From assembly GCA_020638095.1 (NCBI GenBank), contig JACKJF010000003.1, positions 372,001 to 436,000 on the forward strand: DNA of 64,000 bases, given 5' to 3'. Source of the DNA: Hyphomicrobiaceae bacterium. GTDB taxonomy: Bacteria > Pseudomonadota > Alphaproteobacteria > Rhizobiales > Devosiaceae. Of the stretch, positions 42,389 through 55,368 are shown piece by piece. Within the stretch, counting starts at the first letter, position 1. Each line of letters starts with the position of its first letter. The notes beneath the pieces were generated by a model that saw nothing but the letters and a program-made list of their open reading frames with translations, did no database searches and had not been told where the DNA came from. Both the position numbers and the translations under genes were made by a program.

Positions 42389-45376
42389 ATGACACGTCAG
42401 GAAAAGAACGAAACCTTCCTGCTCACATCTTTTCTATATGGCGGCAATGCCGACTATATTGAGGACCTCTACGCCGCCTATTCGAACGACCCGCAAAGCG
42501 TCGATGAAAGCTGGCGCAGTTTCTTTGCCGGCCTCAAGGACAAGGCCAACGATATTGCCCGCAGCGCCGCCGGACCGAGCTGGGCCCGCGCCGACTGGCC
42601 GGCCCATGCCAATGGCGAACTCGTTTCCGCCCTCGATGGCGACTGGGGCGATATTGCCGTCAAAGTCCACAAGGCCGAGGTGAAGCAGGCCGAACAGCGC
42701 GGCGAGCCGGTCGATCCGCAGAAGGTTCTGCAATCCACCCGCGACTCCATCCATTCAATCATGATGATCCGCGCCTACCGCATGCGCGGGCATCTTCATG
42801 CCGACCTCGACCCGCTCAATCTCGCCAACAAGCCGAGCGCCCCCGAACTCGACCCCAAGAGCTATGGCTTCACCGAGGCCGACTACGACCGCAAGATCTT
42901 CATCGATTTCTATCTCGGTCTCGAATATGCGACCGTGCCCGAAATGCTCGAAATCCTGAGAAGGACCTACTGCTCGACCCTCGGCGTCGAGTTCATGCAC
43001 ATTTCCGATCCCGAGGCCAAGGCCTGGATCCAGGAGCGCATCGAGGGCCCGGACAAGGAAATCAGCTTCACCGACATGGGCAAGAAGGCCATCCTCAACA
43101 AGCTCATGGAGGCCGACAGCTTCGAGAAATTCCTCGACAAGAAATATACCGGTACCAAGCGCTTTGGTCTCGACGGGGGTGAATCGCTGATCCCCGCCCT
43201 TGAGCAGATCATCAAGCGCGGTGGCGCGCTCGGCATGCGCGACATCGTTCTGGGCATGGCCCATCGCGGCCGCCTCAACGTTCTGACCCAGGTCATGGGC
43301 AAGCCCCACCGCGCCCTGTTCCACGAATTCAAGGGCGGCGCCTACTATCCCGAAGACGTCGAAGGGTCCGGCGACGTCAAATACCATCTCGGCGCCTCGT
43401 CCGACCGCACCTTCGACGACAACAAGGTGCACCTGTCGCTCACCGCCAATCCCTCGCACCTCGAAATCGTCAATCCCGTCGTTCTCGGCAAGTCGCGCGC
43501 CAAGCAGGACCAGAACGCGGCCAGGGACGGCCGTTTCGTCGAGCCGCGCCTGGTCGACCGGACATCGGTTCTGCCGCTTCTGATCCATGGCGATGCCGCC
43601 TTTGCCGGCCAGGGCGTGGTGGCGGAATGTTTCGGTCTTTCCGGCCTCAAGGGCCACCGCACCGGCGGCTCGATCCATTTCGTCGTCAACAACCAGATCG
43701 GCTTCACCACCTCGCCGATGCATTCGCGCTCGTCGCCTTATCCGACCGACGTCGCCAAGATGATCGAGGCTCCCGTTTTCCATGTGAACGGCGATGACCC
43801 GGAAGCCGTGGTCTTCGCCGCCAAGGTTGCGACCGAGTTCCGCCAGAAGTTCCGCCGGCCGGTCGTTATCGACATGTTCTGCTATCGTCGCTTCGGCCAC
43901 AACGAGGGCGACGATCCGTCCCTGACCCAGCCCCTGATGTACAAGCGCATCAAGGACCATCCGACCACCCTGACCATCTATGCCGAAAAGCTCATCGGCC
44001 AGGGCCTCATCACCCGTGCTGACTACGAAAAGATGGTCGCCGATTTCATGGCCCATCTCGAAACCGAGTTCGAGGGCGGCGACAATTACCGGCCCAACAA
44101 GGCCGATTGGCTCGACGGCGCCTGGAAGAACTTCAAGATGGCCGACGAGGACGGAGCCCGTCGCGGCCATACCGGCATCGAGATGCAGGCGCTCAAGTCG
44201 CTCGGCCGCAAGCTGACCGACCTGCCGGAGGGCTTTGCCGCCCACCGCACAATCGAGCGCTTCAACGCCGCCCGCAAACAGTCGATCGAAGAGGGCGAGG
44301 GCCTCAACTGGGCGACCGCCGAGGCCCTGGCCTTCGGATCGCTTCTGACCGAGGGCAACCCGGTGCGCCTTTCGGGACAGGACTGCGAACGCGGCACCTT
44401 CGCCCAGCGCAATTCGGTCTTTTACGACCAGAATACCGAACAGACCTACATACCGCTCAACAATCTCGCACCCGACCAGGCCCGCTACGAGGTCATCAAC
44501 TCGATGCTCTCGGAGGAAGCCGTTCTCGGCTTCGAATATGGCTATTCGCTCGCCGAGCCCACGGCCCTGACCATTTGGGAGGCCCAGTTCGGCGATTTCG
44601 TCAACGGCGCCCAGGTCGTGCTCGACCAGTTCATTTCCGCCGGCGAACGCAAATGGTTCCGCATGTCGGGCCTCGTCGTCATGCTCCCCCACGGTTATGA
44701 GGGTCAGGGGCCCGAACACTCGTCGGGCCGCATCGAGCGCTATCTGCAACTCTGCGCCGAAGACAATATGCAGGTCGCCAACTGCACGACGCCGGCCAAC
44801 TACTTCCATATCCTTCGGCGCCAGCTCAAGCGCGACTTCCGCAAGCCGCTGATCCTGATGACGCCGAAGAGCCTTTTGCGCCACAAGCGCGCCGTCTCCG
44901 GCCTCGCCGAATTTGGCCCCGATTCGTGTTTCCATCGTCTCCTCTGGGACGACGCGGAAGCACCTGGTACACCCAAGACGACGATCAAGCTCGCGCCGGA
45001 CGACAAAATCCGCCGCGTGGTTCTTTGCACCGGCAAGGTCTATTACGACCTGCTCGAAGACCGCGAGGAACGTGGGGTCAACGACGTCTACCTGATGCGC
45101 GTCGAACAGCTTTACCCCTTCCCCGCCAAGGCCATGCACACCGAACTCTCGCGCTTCCCCAATGCCGATATCTTCTGGTGCCAGGAAGAGCCGAAGAACA
45201 TGGGCTCCTGGGCCTTCATCCAGCCCTATATCGAATGGGTGCTCGAACAGCTCGGCCGCGCCGGCGAACGTGCGCAATATGTTGGCCGGCCCGCTTCGGC
45301 CTCGACGGCCACCGGACTGATGAGCAAGCACAAGGCGGAACTGAGGAATTTCCTCGACGAAGCCTTCGCAGAATAG
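42389..45376 (+). CDS. sucA: 2-oxoglutarate dehydrogenase E1 component
   Basis: A 995-residue thiamine-diphosphate enzyme of normal length. Landmarks are NADYIEDLYAAYSNDPQSVDE at the N-terminus, IVLGMAHRGRLNVL, YHLGASSDR, LTANPSHLEIVNPVV, GDAAFAGQGVV with the ThDP site, and RFGHNEGDDPSLTQPLMY. It decarboxylates 2-oxoglutarate and passes succinyl to the SucB lipoyl arm. The start at 42389 is chosen by alignment with the family N-terminus and follows GTGAAAGA. The gap after sucD is about 160 bases and may hold a secondary promoter. Confidence 0.97.
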   Translation: MTRQEKNETFLLTSFLYGGNADYIEDLYAAYSNDPQSVDESWRSFFAGLKDKANDIARSAAGPSWARADWPAHANGELVSALDGDWGDIAVKVHKAEVKQAEQRGEPVDPQKVLQSTRDSIHSIMMIRAYRMRGHLHADLDPLNLANKPSAPELDPKSYGFTEADYDRKIFIDFYLGLEYATVPEMLEILRRTYCSTLGVEFMHISDPEAKAWIQERIEGPDKEISFTDMGKKAILNKLMEADSFEKFLDKKYTGTKRFGLDGGESLIPALEQIIKRGGALGMRDIVLGMAHRGRLNVLTQVMGKPHRALFHEFKGGAYYPEDVEGSGDVKYHLGASSDRTFDDNKVHLSLTANPSHLEIVNPVVLGKSRAKQDQNAARDGRFVEPRLVDRTSVLPLLIHGDAAFAGQGVVAECFGLSGLKGHRTGGSIHFVVNNQIGFTTSPMHSRSSPYPTDVAKMIEAPVFHVNGDDPEAVVFAAKVATEFRQKFRRPVVIDMFCYRRFGHNEGDDPSLTQPLMYKRIKDHPTTLTIYAEKLIGQGLITRADYEKMVADFMAHLETEFEGGDNYRPNKADWLDGAWKNFKMADEDGARRGHTGIEMQALKSLGRKLTDLPEGFAAHRTIERFNAARKQSIEEGEGLNWATAEALAFGSLLTEGNPVRLSGQDCERGTFAQRNSVFYDQNTEQTYIPLNNLAPDQARYEVINSMLSEEAVLGFEYGYSLAEPTALTIWEAQFGDFVNGAQVVLDQFISAGERKWFRMSGLVVMLPHGYEGQGPEHSSGRIERYLQLCAEDNMQVANCTTPANYFHILRRQLKRDFRKPLILMTPKSLLRHKRAVSGLAEFGPDSCFHRLLWDDAEAPGTPKTTIKLAPDDKIRRVVLCTGKVYYDLLEDREERGVNDVYLMRVEQLYPFPAKAMHTELSRFPNADIFWCQEEPKNMGSWAFIQPYIEWVLEQLGRAGERAQYVGRPASASTATGLMSKHKAELRNFLDEAFAE

Positions 45377-45439
45377 TGAATGCGGCGCGGGACCGGTTCC
45401 GCGCCATAACCTTTAGAACGAACCAACCAGGCCAGATCA

Positions 45440-46741
<1,302 letters not shown>

Positions 46742-46766
46742 GCGAGCAGAACAAATTGCGATTTGG

Positions 46767-46802
46767 CCCGCCGGGACATCATACTCCGGCGGGTTTTTGT
46801 TT
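46767..46802 (+). terminator. Intrinsic terminator after sucB
   Basis: CCCGCCGG (46767-46774) and CCGGCGGG (46786-46793) form an 8-bp GC stem with an 11-base loop followed by TTTTTGTTT. It closes the mdh-suc cluster 26 bases after the sucB stop. Confidence 0.93.
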
Positions 46803-46864
46803 GCCTGATTCTCTGTTTCAGGCCAGGATCGGGGCAGATTCAATTCGCACTTTGAGAACATTTC

Positions 46865-47344
46865 ATGCGCAAGATTCTTGGCATATTCGTTGCCCTTATG
46901 CTGGCAGCGCTTCTTCCCGCATCGGCTTTTTCACAAGATGCCGCCCAAACGGCGAGGGCACTCGAAAGTGAACAGAAAAACACAACAAATCTGCACTATG
47001 ACGACTATTTCGGAACTCAGGTCGAATACCTTTCATCGCGCAACAAGGCCTATCTCTGGTTCCCGGGAAACAGCGTCATCGTGCCGGGTGAATGGATGAT
47101 ACTGGTGTCAACCAGCAATCCTTCGGCACCACCACTAATGTGTTTCAAATACCCGACAAACAGCTACAATCCTGCAACTGGCGAACGAGGCGGCAATTGG
47201 GAATGCCGCCCGTTGCCCGAATACCTCGGCACGTTGAAAGAACAGGTGAGCGGCGACTTGTTTCATTTGGCTAGAAGTCAGCATGTTCCCTTTGTTTTGA
47301 GCAAAGAACCGGCAACCCTGCAGCAGCTCAAGGATTCCATGTGA
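46865..47344 (+). CDS. Secreted hypothetical protein
   Basis: A 159-residue exported protein with signal peptide MRKILGIFVALMLAALLPAS (site near SAFSQ). The mature part has two Cys (PPLMCFKYPTNSY and GGNWECRPLPEYL) and no recognised motif. Its base composition is visibly AT-richer than the flanking genes. It follows the suc terminator and its stop overlaps the LysE start by one base (ATGA), so it and lysE share a transcript. Confidence 0.68.
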   Translation: MRKILGIFVALMLAALLPASAFSQDAAQTARALESEQKNTTNLHYDDYFGTQVEYLSSRNKAYLWFPGNSVIVPGEWMILVSTSNPSAPPLMCFKYPTNSYNPATGERGGNWECRPLPEYLGTLKEQVSGDLFHLARSQHVPFVLSKEPATLQQLKDSM

Positions 47345-47958
47345 TGATCTCCCCTGAATTCCTCATCACCGCGCTGATCGTCGTCCTCGCGCCGGGCACC
47401 GGCGTCGTTTACACGCTTGCAGTTGGAATTGGCCGCGGCCGTCTCGCCAGCGCCTTTGCCGCCTTTGGCTGCACCCTTGGCATCCTGCCCCATATCGCCG
47501 CCGCCCTTCTGGGTGTCGCGGCCCTGCTCCATACCAGCGCGGTTCTGTTCCAGATCTTCAAGTTCGCGGGCGCCGCCTATCTGGTCTATCTCGCCATTCA
47601 GGTGCTGCGCGACCGGGGAACCCTTTCCATTTCGCCCCGCCGCGATCAGAAATCCCTGTTCCAGATCGTTCGCACCGGTTTTCTCATCAACATTCTCAAC
47701 CCCAAGCTCTCGGTCTTCTTTCTCGCCTTCCTGCCACAGTTCGCCCCGGCCGGCCGCGCCGACACGCTTTTTCACATGCTCGTTCTCTCGGCGATCTTCA
47801 TGCTGATGACCTTTGCCGTTTTCGTCGTCTATGGCCAGTTCGCAGGCCTTGCCCGCGACTATGTGCTGGCCTGCGAAAGTGTCATGGCCTGGTTCCGCCG
47901 CCTGACCGCGCTCGCCTTCGGTGCGATGGGCCTGCGGCTCGCGCTGAGCGAGGCCTGA
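47344..47958 (+). CDS. LysE family translocator
   Basis: A 204-residue inner-membrane exporter with about six transmembrane helices: LITALIVVLAPGTGVVYTLA is the family start with the conserved PGP-like APGTG, followed by GCTLGILPHIAAALLGVAAL, IFKFAGAAYLVYLAIQVLRD, GFLINILNPKLSVFFLAFLP and a C-terminal AFGAMGLRLALSE. Members export amino acids or homoserine lactones; substrate unknown. The ATG at 47344 overlaps the preceding stop. Confidence 0.9.
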   Translation: MISPEFLITALIVVLAPGTGVVYTLAVGIGRGRLASAFAAFGCTLGILPHIAAALLGVAALLHTSAVLFQIFKFAGAAYLVYLAIQVLRDRGTLSISPRRDQKSLFQIVRTGFLINILNPKLSVFFLAFLPQFAPAGRADTLFHMLVLSAIFMLMTFAVFVVYGQFAGLARDYVLACESVMAWFRRLTALAFGAMGLRLALSEA

Positions 47959-47962
47959 CCGG

Positions 47963-48361
47963 ATGCTGCCCCTGTCATTCCAGATGACCATGCTCGCCGG
48001 CGCAGTCCTGCTGCTTCTGGTTCATATCAGCGTCAATTCCTTCACCCTGAAAGCACAGGTCGGCAATGCCGCAACCGTCGGCGCCCGCGACGCCATGGCG
48101 CCGGCTGCCGGACTTGCGGGCCGCGCCGAACGGGCCCTCAGAAACTTCAACGAGACTTTCCCCGCCTTTGCCGCGCTCGTGTTGATGGCCGACAGTTTGG
48201 GCACGAGCAATGCGCTGACCCAGTGGGGTTCCGCCCTCTATCTCGGGTTCAGGATTCTCTACCTGCCGCTTTATCTCTGGGGCGTACCCTGGCTCAGAAC
48301 CATCACGTGGAACATCGCGACGCTCGGCATTGCCCTCGTTCTCGTCGGCCTTTTCGTCTGA
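47963..48361 (+). CDS. MAPEG family membrane protein
   Basis: A 132-residue protein with four probable transmembrane helices and the MAPEG pattern: GNAATVGARDAMAPAAGLAGRAERALRNFNETFPAFAAL contains the ARxxxxNxxE-like helix, followed by ALYLGFRILYLPLYLWGVPWLR. The family includes membrane glutathione transferases and related proteins; the bacterial function is unknown. Its TGA directly abuts the stop of the convergent ispZ gene. Confidence 0.88.
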   Translation: MLPLSFQMTMLAGAVLLLLVHISVNSFTLKAQVGNAATVGARDAMAPAAGLAGRAERALRNFNETFPAFAALVLMADSLGTSNALTQWGSALYLGFRILYLPLYLWGVPWLRTITWNIATLGIALVLVGLFV

Positions 48362-48973
48362 TCAGCCCTGCGCGTCGTTTGCCGCCGGTGCGGGATGTAT
48401 GGCGTAGCGCGTCAGAAGCGGCAGCTGGAATAGCGAGAAGACGAAGGTTAGGGGCATGATCCCCCAGACCTTGAACGCGATCCAGATATCGGTCGAAAAG
48501 CTCCGCCAGACCACTTCATTGAGCAAAGCCAGAACCACGAAGAACAGGCCCCAGCGAAGAGTCATCTGCCGCCAGCCCTCTTCCTGAAGCTTGTAGACCT
48601 CGCCGAACACATATTTCAGAAGGTTCTGCCCGAACAAAAGCCCGCCGAGAAGTACGGCGGCAAAGAGCGAATTGACAATCGTCGGCTTCATCTTGATGAA
48701 CGTATCGTCCTGCAGCCAGAGGGTCAGCCCGCCGAAGATCAGAACGACAATGCCGGTGACGAGCGGCATGATCGCGACCCGCTTCATGATCAGCCAGCTG
48801 AGCGCGAGCGACACAACCATCGCCGCCATGAACCAAGCCGTCGCAACGAAGATCCCGGCCCGGGCGTTGACGATAAAAAAGATGACCAACGGCCCGAGTT
48901 CGAGCCCGAGCTTGATCAGTTGCGGGCGAAGCTCGCTCCAGTTGATCTCCTGGTCCTTGTCCTCACCCGCCAT
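48362..48973 (-). CDS. ispZ: Septation protein A / YciB family membrane protein
   Basis: A 203-residue inner-membrane protein with about five helices: [78 protein letters not shown], and [45 protein letters not shown] are diagnostic of YciB/IspZ. It is involved in envelope and septum formation. Its start overlaps the end of the aldolase gene by 11 bases, as the last gene of the dapF operon. Confidence 0.94.
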   Translation of the reverse strand: MAGEDKDQEINWSELRPQLIKLGLELGPLVIFFIVNARAGIFVATAWFMAAMVVSLALSWLIMKRVAIMPLVTGIVVLIFGGLTLWLQDDTFIKMKPTIVNSLFAAVLLGGLLFGQNLLKYVFGEVYKLQEEGWRQMTLRWGLFFVVLALLNEVVWRSFSTDIWIAFKVWGIMPLTFVFSLFQLPLLTRYAIHPAPAANDAQG

Positions 48974-50073
48974 TCGGTTCGTCCTTCGCCTCGCCGAGCG
49001 AGGTCATTTTGCTGAGTTCAACCAGACGGCCGATATGGGCAGCCCATTGCGCTGGATCGAGTTCAGCCGCGCCGTCGCCGATTTCGACATCGAAGCAGCA
49101 CTGGTCCTCCCGCGCCATCGCATAAAATCCCGGCGCGATCCAGATCAGCGTCTCCCGAGTGAGCCTGTCGAGCGCCTGTTCGGCCCTGTCCGGCATACAT
49201 TCGATGCCGATCTGAAACCCGTTGGTGTGCGGCACGCGCGGAATGGTGAACGCGCCAGGAATGTCGTTGATCAAACGAGCAATTTGTCTGGCCCGCTCCA
49301 CATAGTCCTTCATCAAGCCGAAGTGACGGTCGAACCCTTCAAGCGCCGAAATCGCCGCCGGAAACTGGCGGAAAACCTGTCCCCCGTGACGGGCGATCCA
49401 GTCGTCGCATTCGTCGATGAAATCTTCGTCGCCGCAGAGCACGCAGCCGTAAAGCCCACCGAAATCCTTGTAAAAACTGAGGTAAATCGAGTCGGCCAGC
49501 GCCGCGATCTCGCCGATGGACTTGTCGTAGGCGACCGCCGCACCCCAAGCCCGCGCCCCGTCTATGTGGAAATGAACCTGGTTCGTCCGGCACCAGCCTG
49601 AGATTGCCACGAGCTCATCCCATGGCGTCAGCTTGTAGCCCGCATTGCGCAGCGGCAGCTCCACCGAAACAGCACCCGGCTTTTCCCCCAGCGCCTCGAG
49701 ATGCCGGACCGCGAACGGATCGCTGAGCTCGCCGATGCGCATGAGCGCCAGCCCGTGCAGCCGCTCGACCGCACCCTGTTCGTCCCTTGAAAAGTGACTG
49801 AGCGGATGCACCGCCGCGCTCGCCCGGCCCGCCCGGTCGTTTGCAACCCGCAGCGCCGCCATCTGCGCGATCATGCCTTTGGAAACAAAGCGCGCCCGGC
49901 GACCGGTCAGTTCCGCCATGCGCGTTTCAAGCAGTTCCGTCGCGCCGCCGCCGCCATAGCGGTCCGGATCGAGTTCGGCATAGCGACTGGAGGCCAGAGC
50001 CTCGAGCGTTTCGCGCGCGCTTCTCTGTGGATGCCCGCTCAAAAAGGCGGTGCACTCTTTCGATATGGCGCGG

Positions 50074-50081
<8 letters not shown>
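48963..50081 (-). CDS. Threonine aldolase-like PLP-dependent lyase
   Basis: A 372-residue fold type I PLP enzyme: [51 protein letters not shown] (Asp that holds the pyridine nitrogen) and [16 protein letters not shown] with the PLP Lys. It resembles low-specificity L-threonine aldolases and beta-eliminating lyases but differs in the N-terminal residues, so the substrate is uncertain. The start at 50081 overlaps the end of ftsY by eight bases; the frame continues upstream without support. It belongs to the dapF-mtaB-ftsY-ispZ operon. Confidence 0.85.
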
Positions 50082-51528
<1,447 letters not shown>

Positions 51529-51537
51529 GGGTTTCTC

Positions 51538-52806
51538 CTACGCCGCCTGCCGGACGGCAACGCCCGTAAGATCCTGACCGGACAGGCCGGTAATATGAAC
51601 ATCGACGATCTCGCCGGCTCTGCCGCCGCCAAGCGCAACCGGCAGAAACTGCTCCGTCCGCCCCATGCCGCTCTGCTCGATGAGAACCCGTTCGACAAGA
51701 CCGATCCGCGTTGCGGCGTGCGCCGCCAGCTTTCGCGCGCCTGCCTCCCGAAGCCGTGCCGCTCGTTCCTTGCGCAAGGCTTTCGGCACCTGGTTCGGAA
51801 TGCGCGCGGCGGGCGTGCCCTTTCGTTCCGAATAGGGAAAGACATGCGCGTGGATGATGCCTGCCTCGTCGATGATCGAAAGCGAGTTTTCGAACATCTC
51901 GTCGGTTTCCGTTGGAAATCCGGCAATGATGTCCGCTCCGAACACCATGTCGGGCCGGACGCGCCGCGCCTCTTGCACGAACCTCAGCGTATCCTCGCGC
52001 GCATGCCGCCGCTTCATCCGCTTCAGGATCATGTTGTCGCCCGACTGGAGCGACAGGTGGAAGTGCGGCATCAGCCGCGGATCGGCAAGCGCCTCCATCA
52101 GCGCCACATCCGCTTCGATCGAATCGATCGAGGAAATCCGTAAACGCGGCAAATCGGGCACGTGCCTCAGGATCTGCTGCACCAGCTTTCCAAGGCTTGG
52201 CGTGCCGGGCAGGTCGGGTCCATATGAGGTGATATCGACCCCGGTCAAAACCACCTCGGCATATCCCTTTTCCGCAAGGTGCTTGATCTGGTCGACCACC
52301 TCACCCATCGGCACCGACCGCGACGGACCCCGTCCGAACGGAATGATGCAGAAGGTGCAGCGATGATCGCACCCGTTCTGTACCTGAACGAAGGCCCGCG
52401 CGCGCCCGTCGAGCCCGTCGATCAGGTGTCCCGCCGTCTCGCGGACGGCCATGATATCGTTGACCTTGATCTTTTCGGTCACAGGCAGATCGAGCCGCAT
52501 CGTTTGGTAGGTTTCGGCCCGAAGCTTGTCGTGATTGCCGATGACGAGTGCGACCTCGTCCATCGCGCCGAACGTGTCCGCTTCGGTCTGCGCCGCGCAG
52601 CCGGTGACGACGATGCGGAGTGCGGGATTGTCGCGCTTGGCCTTGCGGATCGCCTGGCGGGCCTGGCGCACGGCCTCGCCCGTCACCGCACAGGAATTGA
52701 CGATCAGAACGTCCTCATCGAACGCATCGGCGGCAAGATTGCGGATCACCTCCGACTCATAGGCATTGAGCCGGCAGCCGAAGGTCAGCGTTTCAAGCTT
52801 GGCCAT
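51538..52806 (-). CDS. mtaB: tRNA N6-threonylcarbamoyladenosine methylthiotransferase MtaB
   Basis: A 422-residue radical SAM enzyme. The N-terminal UPF0004 domain has Cys in TFGCRLNAYES, VNSCAVTGE and TGCAAQTE for one Fe-S cluster, and CDHRCTFCIIPFGRG is the radical SAM CxxxCxxC motif. A C-terminal TRAM-like domain follows. It adds methylthio to t6A37 of tRNA. The ATG at 52806 overlaps the dapF stop (TGATGG), and the gene leads directly into ftsY. Confidence 0.96.
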   Translation of the reverse strand: MAKLETLTFGCRLNAYESEVIRNLAADAFDEDVLIVNSCAVTGEAVRQARQAIRKAKRDNPALRIVVTGCAAQTEADTFGAMDEVALVIGNHDKLRAETYQTMRLDLPVTEKIKVNDIMAVRETAGHLIDGLDGRARAFVQVQNGCDHRCTFCIIPFGRGPSRSVPMGEVVDQIKHLAEKGYAEVVLTGVDITSYGPDLPGTPSLGKLVQQILRHVPDLPRLRISSIDSIEADVALMEALADPRLMPHFHLSLQSGDNMILKRMKRRHAREDTLRFVQEARRVRPDMVFGADIIAGFPTETDEMFENSLSIIDEAGIIHAHVFPYSERKGTPAARIPNQVPKALRKERAARLREAGARKLAAHAATRIGLVERVLIEQSGMGRTEQFLPVALGGGRAGEIVDVHITGLSGQDLTGVAVRQAA

Positions 52807-53675
52807 CAGGCCGCTTCCGTTGAAAAGAGCGCCTGCGGCAGCTCGCCCTCGCCGTCAAGCGACCAGGGTCCGGTCATCAGAATATGATCGTCGCTGGCGC
52901 GCCAGGAAATTCGCAAGTCCCCGCCACGAAGCTGAATGATCGTGTCGCGCCCGGTCAGGCCCTTGCGTGCGGCCGACACACCGACTGCGCAGGCTGCCGT
53001 GCCGCAGGCGAGCGTTTCTCCCACACCCCGCTCCCAGACCCGCACCTTGATCCGGCCACCCTCGAGCACCTGGGCGATCGAGATATTTGCCCGCTCCGGA
53101 AACATGGGGTGGTTTTCGAGCAACGGCCCGAAAAGATGCAGATCGTACCCGTCCGGATCATCCTTGACCCAGAAGATCGCATGCGGATTGCCGATATTGG
53201 CGACTGAAGGCGTATGCAGCACCGGATTGTCGATCGGGCCGATCTGCAGTTCGATCCCCGTCGTGTCGGCGAATTCCTCGGCAAGCGGAATGGACTGCCA
53301 GTCAAAACGCGGCCGGCCCATATCGACCGTCACGTCCCGTCCAGCGACATCGGACACCAGAAGACCCGCATTGGTCTCGACCGTCACGAGGCTCCGCCCC
53401 AACTCTTCCGCCGCGATTGCCGCGATGCAGCGCGTGGCATTGCCGCACGCATCGACCTCGCCACCCTCGGAATTGTAGATCTTCATGAAAATGTCGGCGC
53501 CTTCGCTATGCGGGCGCCCGAGAACGATCAGCTGGTCGCAGCCGATCCCCTGTTCCCGGTCCGCGATCCAGCGGACCTGATCTTCGTTGAGGTCGATCGG
53601 CCGCGCGCGCGCATCGAGCACGACGAAGTCGTTGCCCAATCCGTTCATCTTCAAATAGGGGACCGCGCCGGCCAT
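52806..53675 (-). CDS. dapF: Diaminopimelate epimerase
   Basis: A 289-residue epimerase: YLKMNGLGNDFVVLDARARP at the N-terminus, VDACGNATRCIAA with one catalytic Cys and TLACGTAACAVGVSAARKG with the other. It converts LL- to meso-diaminopimelate for peptidoglycan and lysine. The ATG at 53675 is followed by a short leader (MAGAVPY) before the family motif; GTG or ATG codons upstream are less likely. It is the first gene of the operon dapF-mtaB-ftsY-aldolase-ispZ. Confidence 0.96.
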   Translation of the reverse strand: MAGAVPYLKMNGLGNDFVVLDARARPIDLNEDQVRWIADREQGIGCDQLIVLGRPHSEGADIFMKIYNSEGGEVDACGNATRCIAAIAAEELGRSLVTVETNAGLLVSDVAGRDVTVDMGRPRFDWQSIPLAEEFADTTGIELQIGPIDNPVLHTPSVANIGNPHAIFWVKDDPDGYDLHLFGPLLENHPMFPERANISIAQVLEGGRIKVRVWERGVGETLACGTAACAVGVSAARKGLTGRDTIIQLRGGDLRISWRASDDHILMTGPWSLDGEGELPQALFSTEAA

Positions 53676-53881
53676 CTGGAAAAATCCCTGCCCCGAAGGG
53701 GGTGTCACCGCGACTATATGGACCACAATGCGGCGGATTTCCAGATCGAACGGGTTTGCGGTTTCACCGCCGCTTCTGAAAGACCGGGCGCAGCAAACAT
53801 GAACTTTAACTCAATCTTTTCCTTGTTCTTCGTAATTTTACCAAATCCCCGAAGTGCTTCGACGCACGGAGTTGGCCATAA

Positions 53882-55357
53882 ATGACGGCAAATACTGATA
53901 TTATTGAAGAATTTCACGAATCCGGGAGTGTGGCGGAGGTTTCTCCTTCACCTTCGTCGGAGAGCAACGACTCGGCCCTGTCGCAGATCGGCGATCGCCT
54001 CGGTCATCTCAGCGTCTCCATTGCCGACGTATCGGGTCTGATTTCCGACATCGCCGCGTGCGGCGACCGGCAAATGCAGCTGGCCAATCAGGCAGCGTCC
54101 GATGCGCGCGACATGCAGGATGCCAACCAGACGCTGACCGAAAGCCTTGGCCATGCACGCCAGGCTGCGTCGCGCACGTCCGACACGCTCAATTCAAACG
54201 CCATTTCCGTGGCCGAGGCGCTCGAAAGCTCCACCGCCACCATGCAGGAACTGAGCCGGCAATCGCTGCACATTCACCAAAGCCTCGGCGGCTTCGATTC
54301 CGTGGTCAATCGCATCCGCAATTCATCCGAGGCGATCGCCTCCATCGCCCAGGAAACCCAGCTTCTCGCCCTCAACGCCAGCGTCGAGGCGGCCCGCGCC
54401 GGCGAAGCGGGGCGCGGCTTCGCTGTCATCGCCCAGGCGGTCAAATCGTTGGCCGATCAGATCAAGTCGTTCACCAATCAGAACGCCGAGGCCATTGCCC
54501 TTCTCCGCTCCCAGCTCGCCGCCATGCAGCAGACCGTTCAGGCGAGCGCCGCCACTGCCGAGGCTGCGCACGAGCAGGCCGGTCAGGCCCGCACCGCCGC
54601 CGCAGACCTCAACGCGCTCTCCGCTTCGGTGGGCGATCTGGTTTCCGAAATCGAAAAGATGAGCGAACCGGTCGAACGGAACCTTGCGACCTTTTCCCAT
54701 CTCGGTACCAGCCTTGGCGAGATTGTCGGTCTCATCAAGCAATCGCATGGCAATCTCGCCGGCGCCCGTCTGCGCACCGATGACATTCTGACCATATCCG
54801 AAGACTTCATGCGGTTCGTCGCAGCGAGCGGCGTTGAAACCGCCGACACGCCGATGATCGAACTCGTGCAGTTCAAGGCCGCTGAAATCTCGGCCCTCTT
54901 CGAGCGGGCCATCCGCGCCGGCGTCCTGTCCGAAACCGATCTGTTTGACCGCAACTATGTTCCGGTCCCGGGTTCCGATCCTCAACAGGTCCTGACCCGC
55001 TACGTCGCCTTCACCGACAAGCATCTGCCGCCAATTCAGGAGCCCGTGCTCGACCTGGACGAGCGCATCACCTTCTGCGCCGCGGTCGATGTGAACGGCT
55101 ATCTGCCGACACATAATCTGATCTATTCGAAGCCGCAGGGAAGCGATCCGGTCTGGAATGCCGGCAATTGCCGCAACCGGCGCATATTCAACGATCGCAC
55201 CGGCCTGGGCGCCGGCAGCAACACCCAGTCTTTCCTGCTGCAGACCTACCGCCGCGACATGGGCGGCGGCCAGTTCGTTCTGATGAAAGACGTCAGTGCC
55301 CCGATCCACGTCAACGGCCGGCATTGGGGCGGGTTCCGCATGGGCTACAAGGTCTGA
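53882..55357 (+). CDS. Soluble methyl-accepting chemotaxis protein with C-terminal sensory-like domain
   Basis: A 491-residue cytoplasmic transducer; no transmembrane helix is visible. Residues about 30-310 form a long coiled-coil MCP signalling domain with the conserved hairpin tip [35 protein letters not shown]-terminal part (about 320-491; [81 protein letters not shown]) is a recurrent domain of soluble alphaproteobacterial MCPs and resembles a Cache/PAS-type sensor. The ligand is unknown. It stands alone and divergent from dapF. Confidence 0.85.
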   Translation: MTANTDIIEEFHESGSVAEVSPSPSSESNDSALSQIGDRLGHLSVSIADVSGLISDIAACGDRQMQLANQAASDARDMQDANQTLTESLGHARQAASRTSDTLNSNAISVAEALESSTATMQELSRQSLHIHQSLGGFDSVVNRIRNSSEAIASIAQETQLLALNASVEAARAGEAGRGFAVIAQAVKSLADQIKSFTNQNAEAIALLRSQLAAMQQTVQASAATAEAAHEQAGQARTAAADLNALSASVGDLVSEIEKMSEPVERNLATFSHLGTSLGEIVGLIKQSHGNLAGARLRTDDILTISEDFMRFVAASGVETADTPMIELVQFKAAEISALFERAIRAGVLSETDLFDRNYVPVPGSDPQQVLTRYVAFTDKHLPPIQEPVLDLDERITFCAAVDVNGYLPTHNLIYSKPQGSDPVWNAGNCRNRRIFNDRTGLGAGSNTQSFLLQTYRRDMGGGQFVLMKDVSAPIHVNGRHWGGFRMGYKV

Positions 55358-55368
55358 CCGCCCGCCCG

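Noticed and set aside
42755..45331. 858-codon minus-strand open frame
   Set aside because: It is the antisense of sucA, whose protein motifs are unmistakable; the minus frame has no recognisable domain.
46742..47344. lpd (E3) gene expected after sucB
   Set aside because: The suc transcript ends at a terminator and the next gene is an unrelated secreted protein; no FAD/NAD disulfide oxidoreductase motif is present here.
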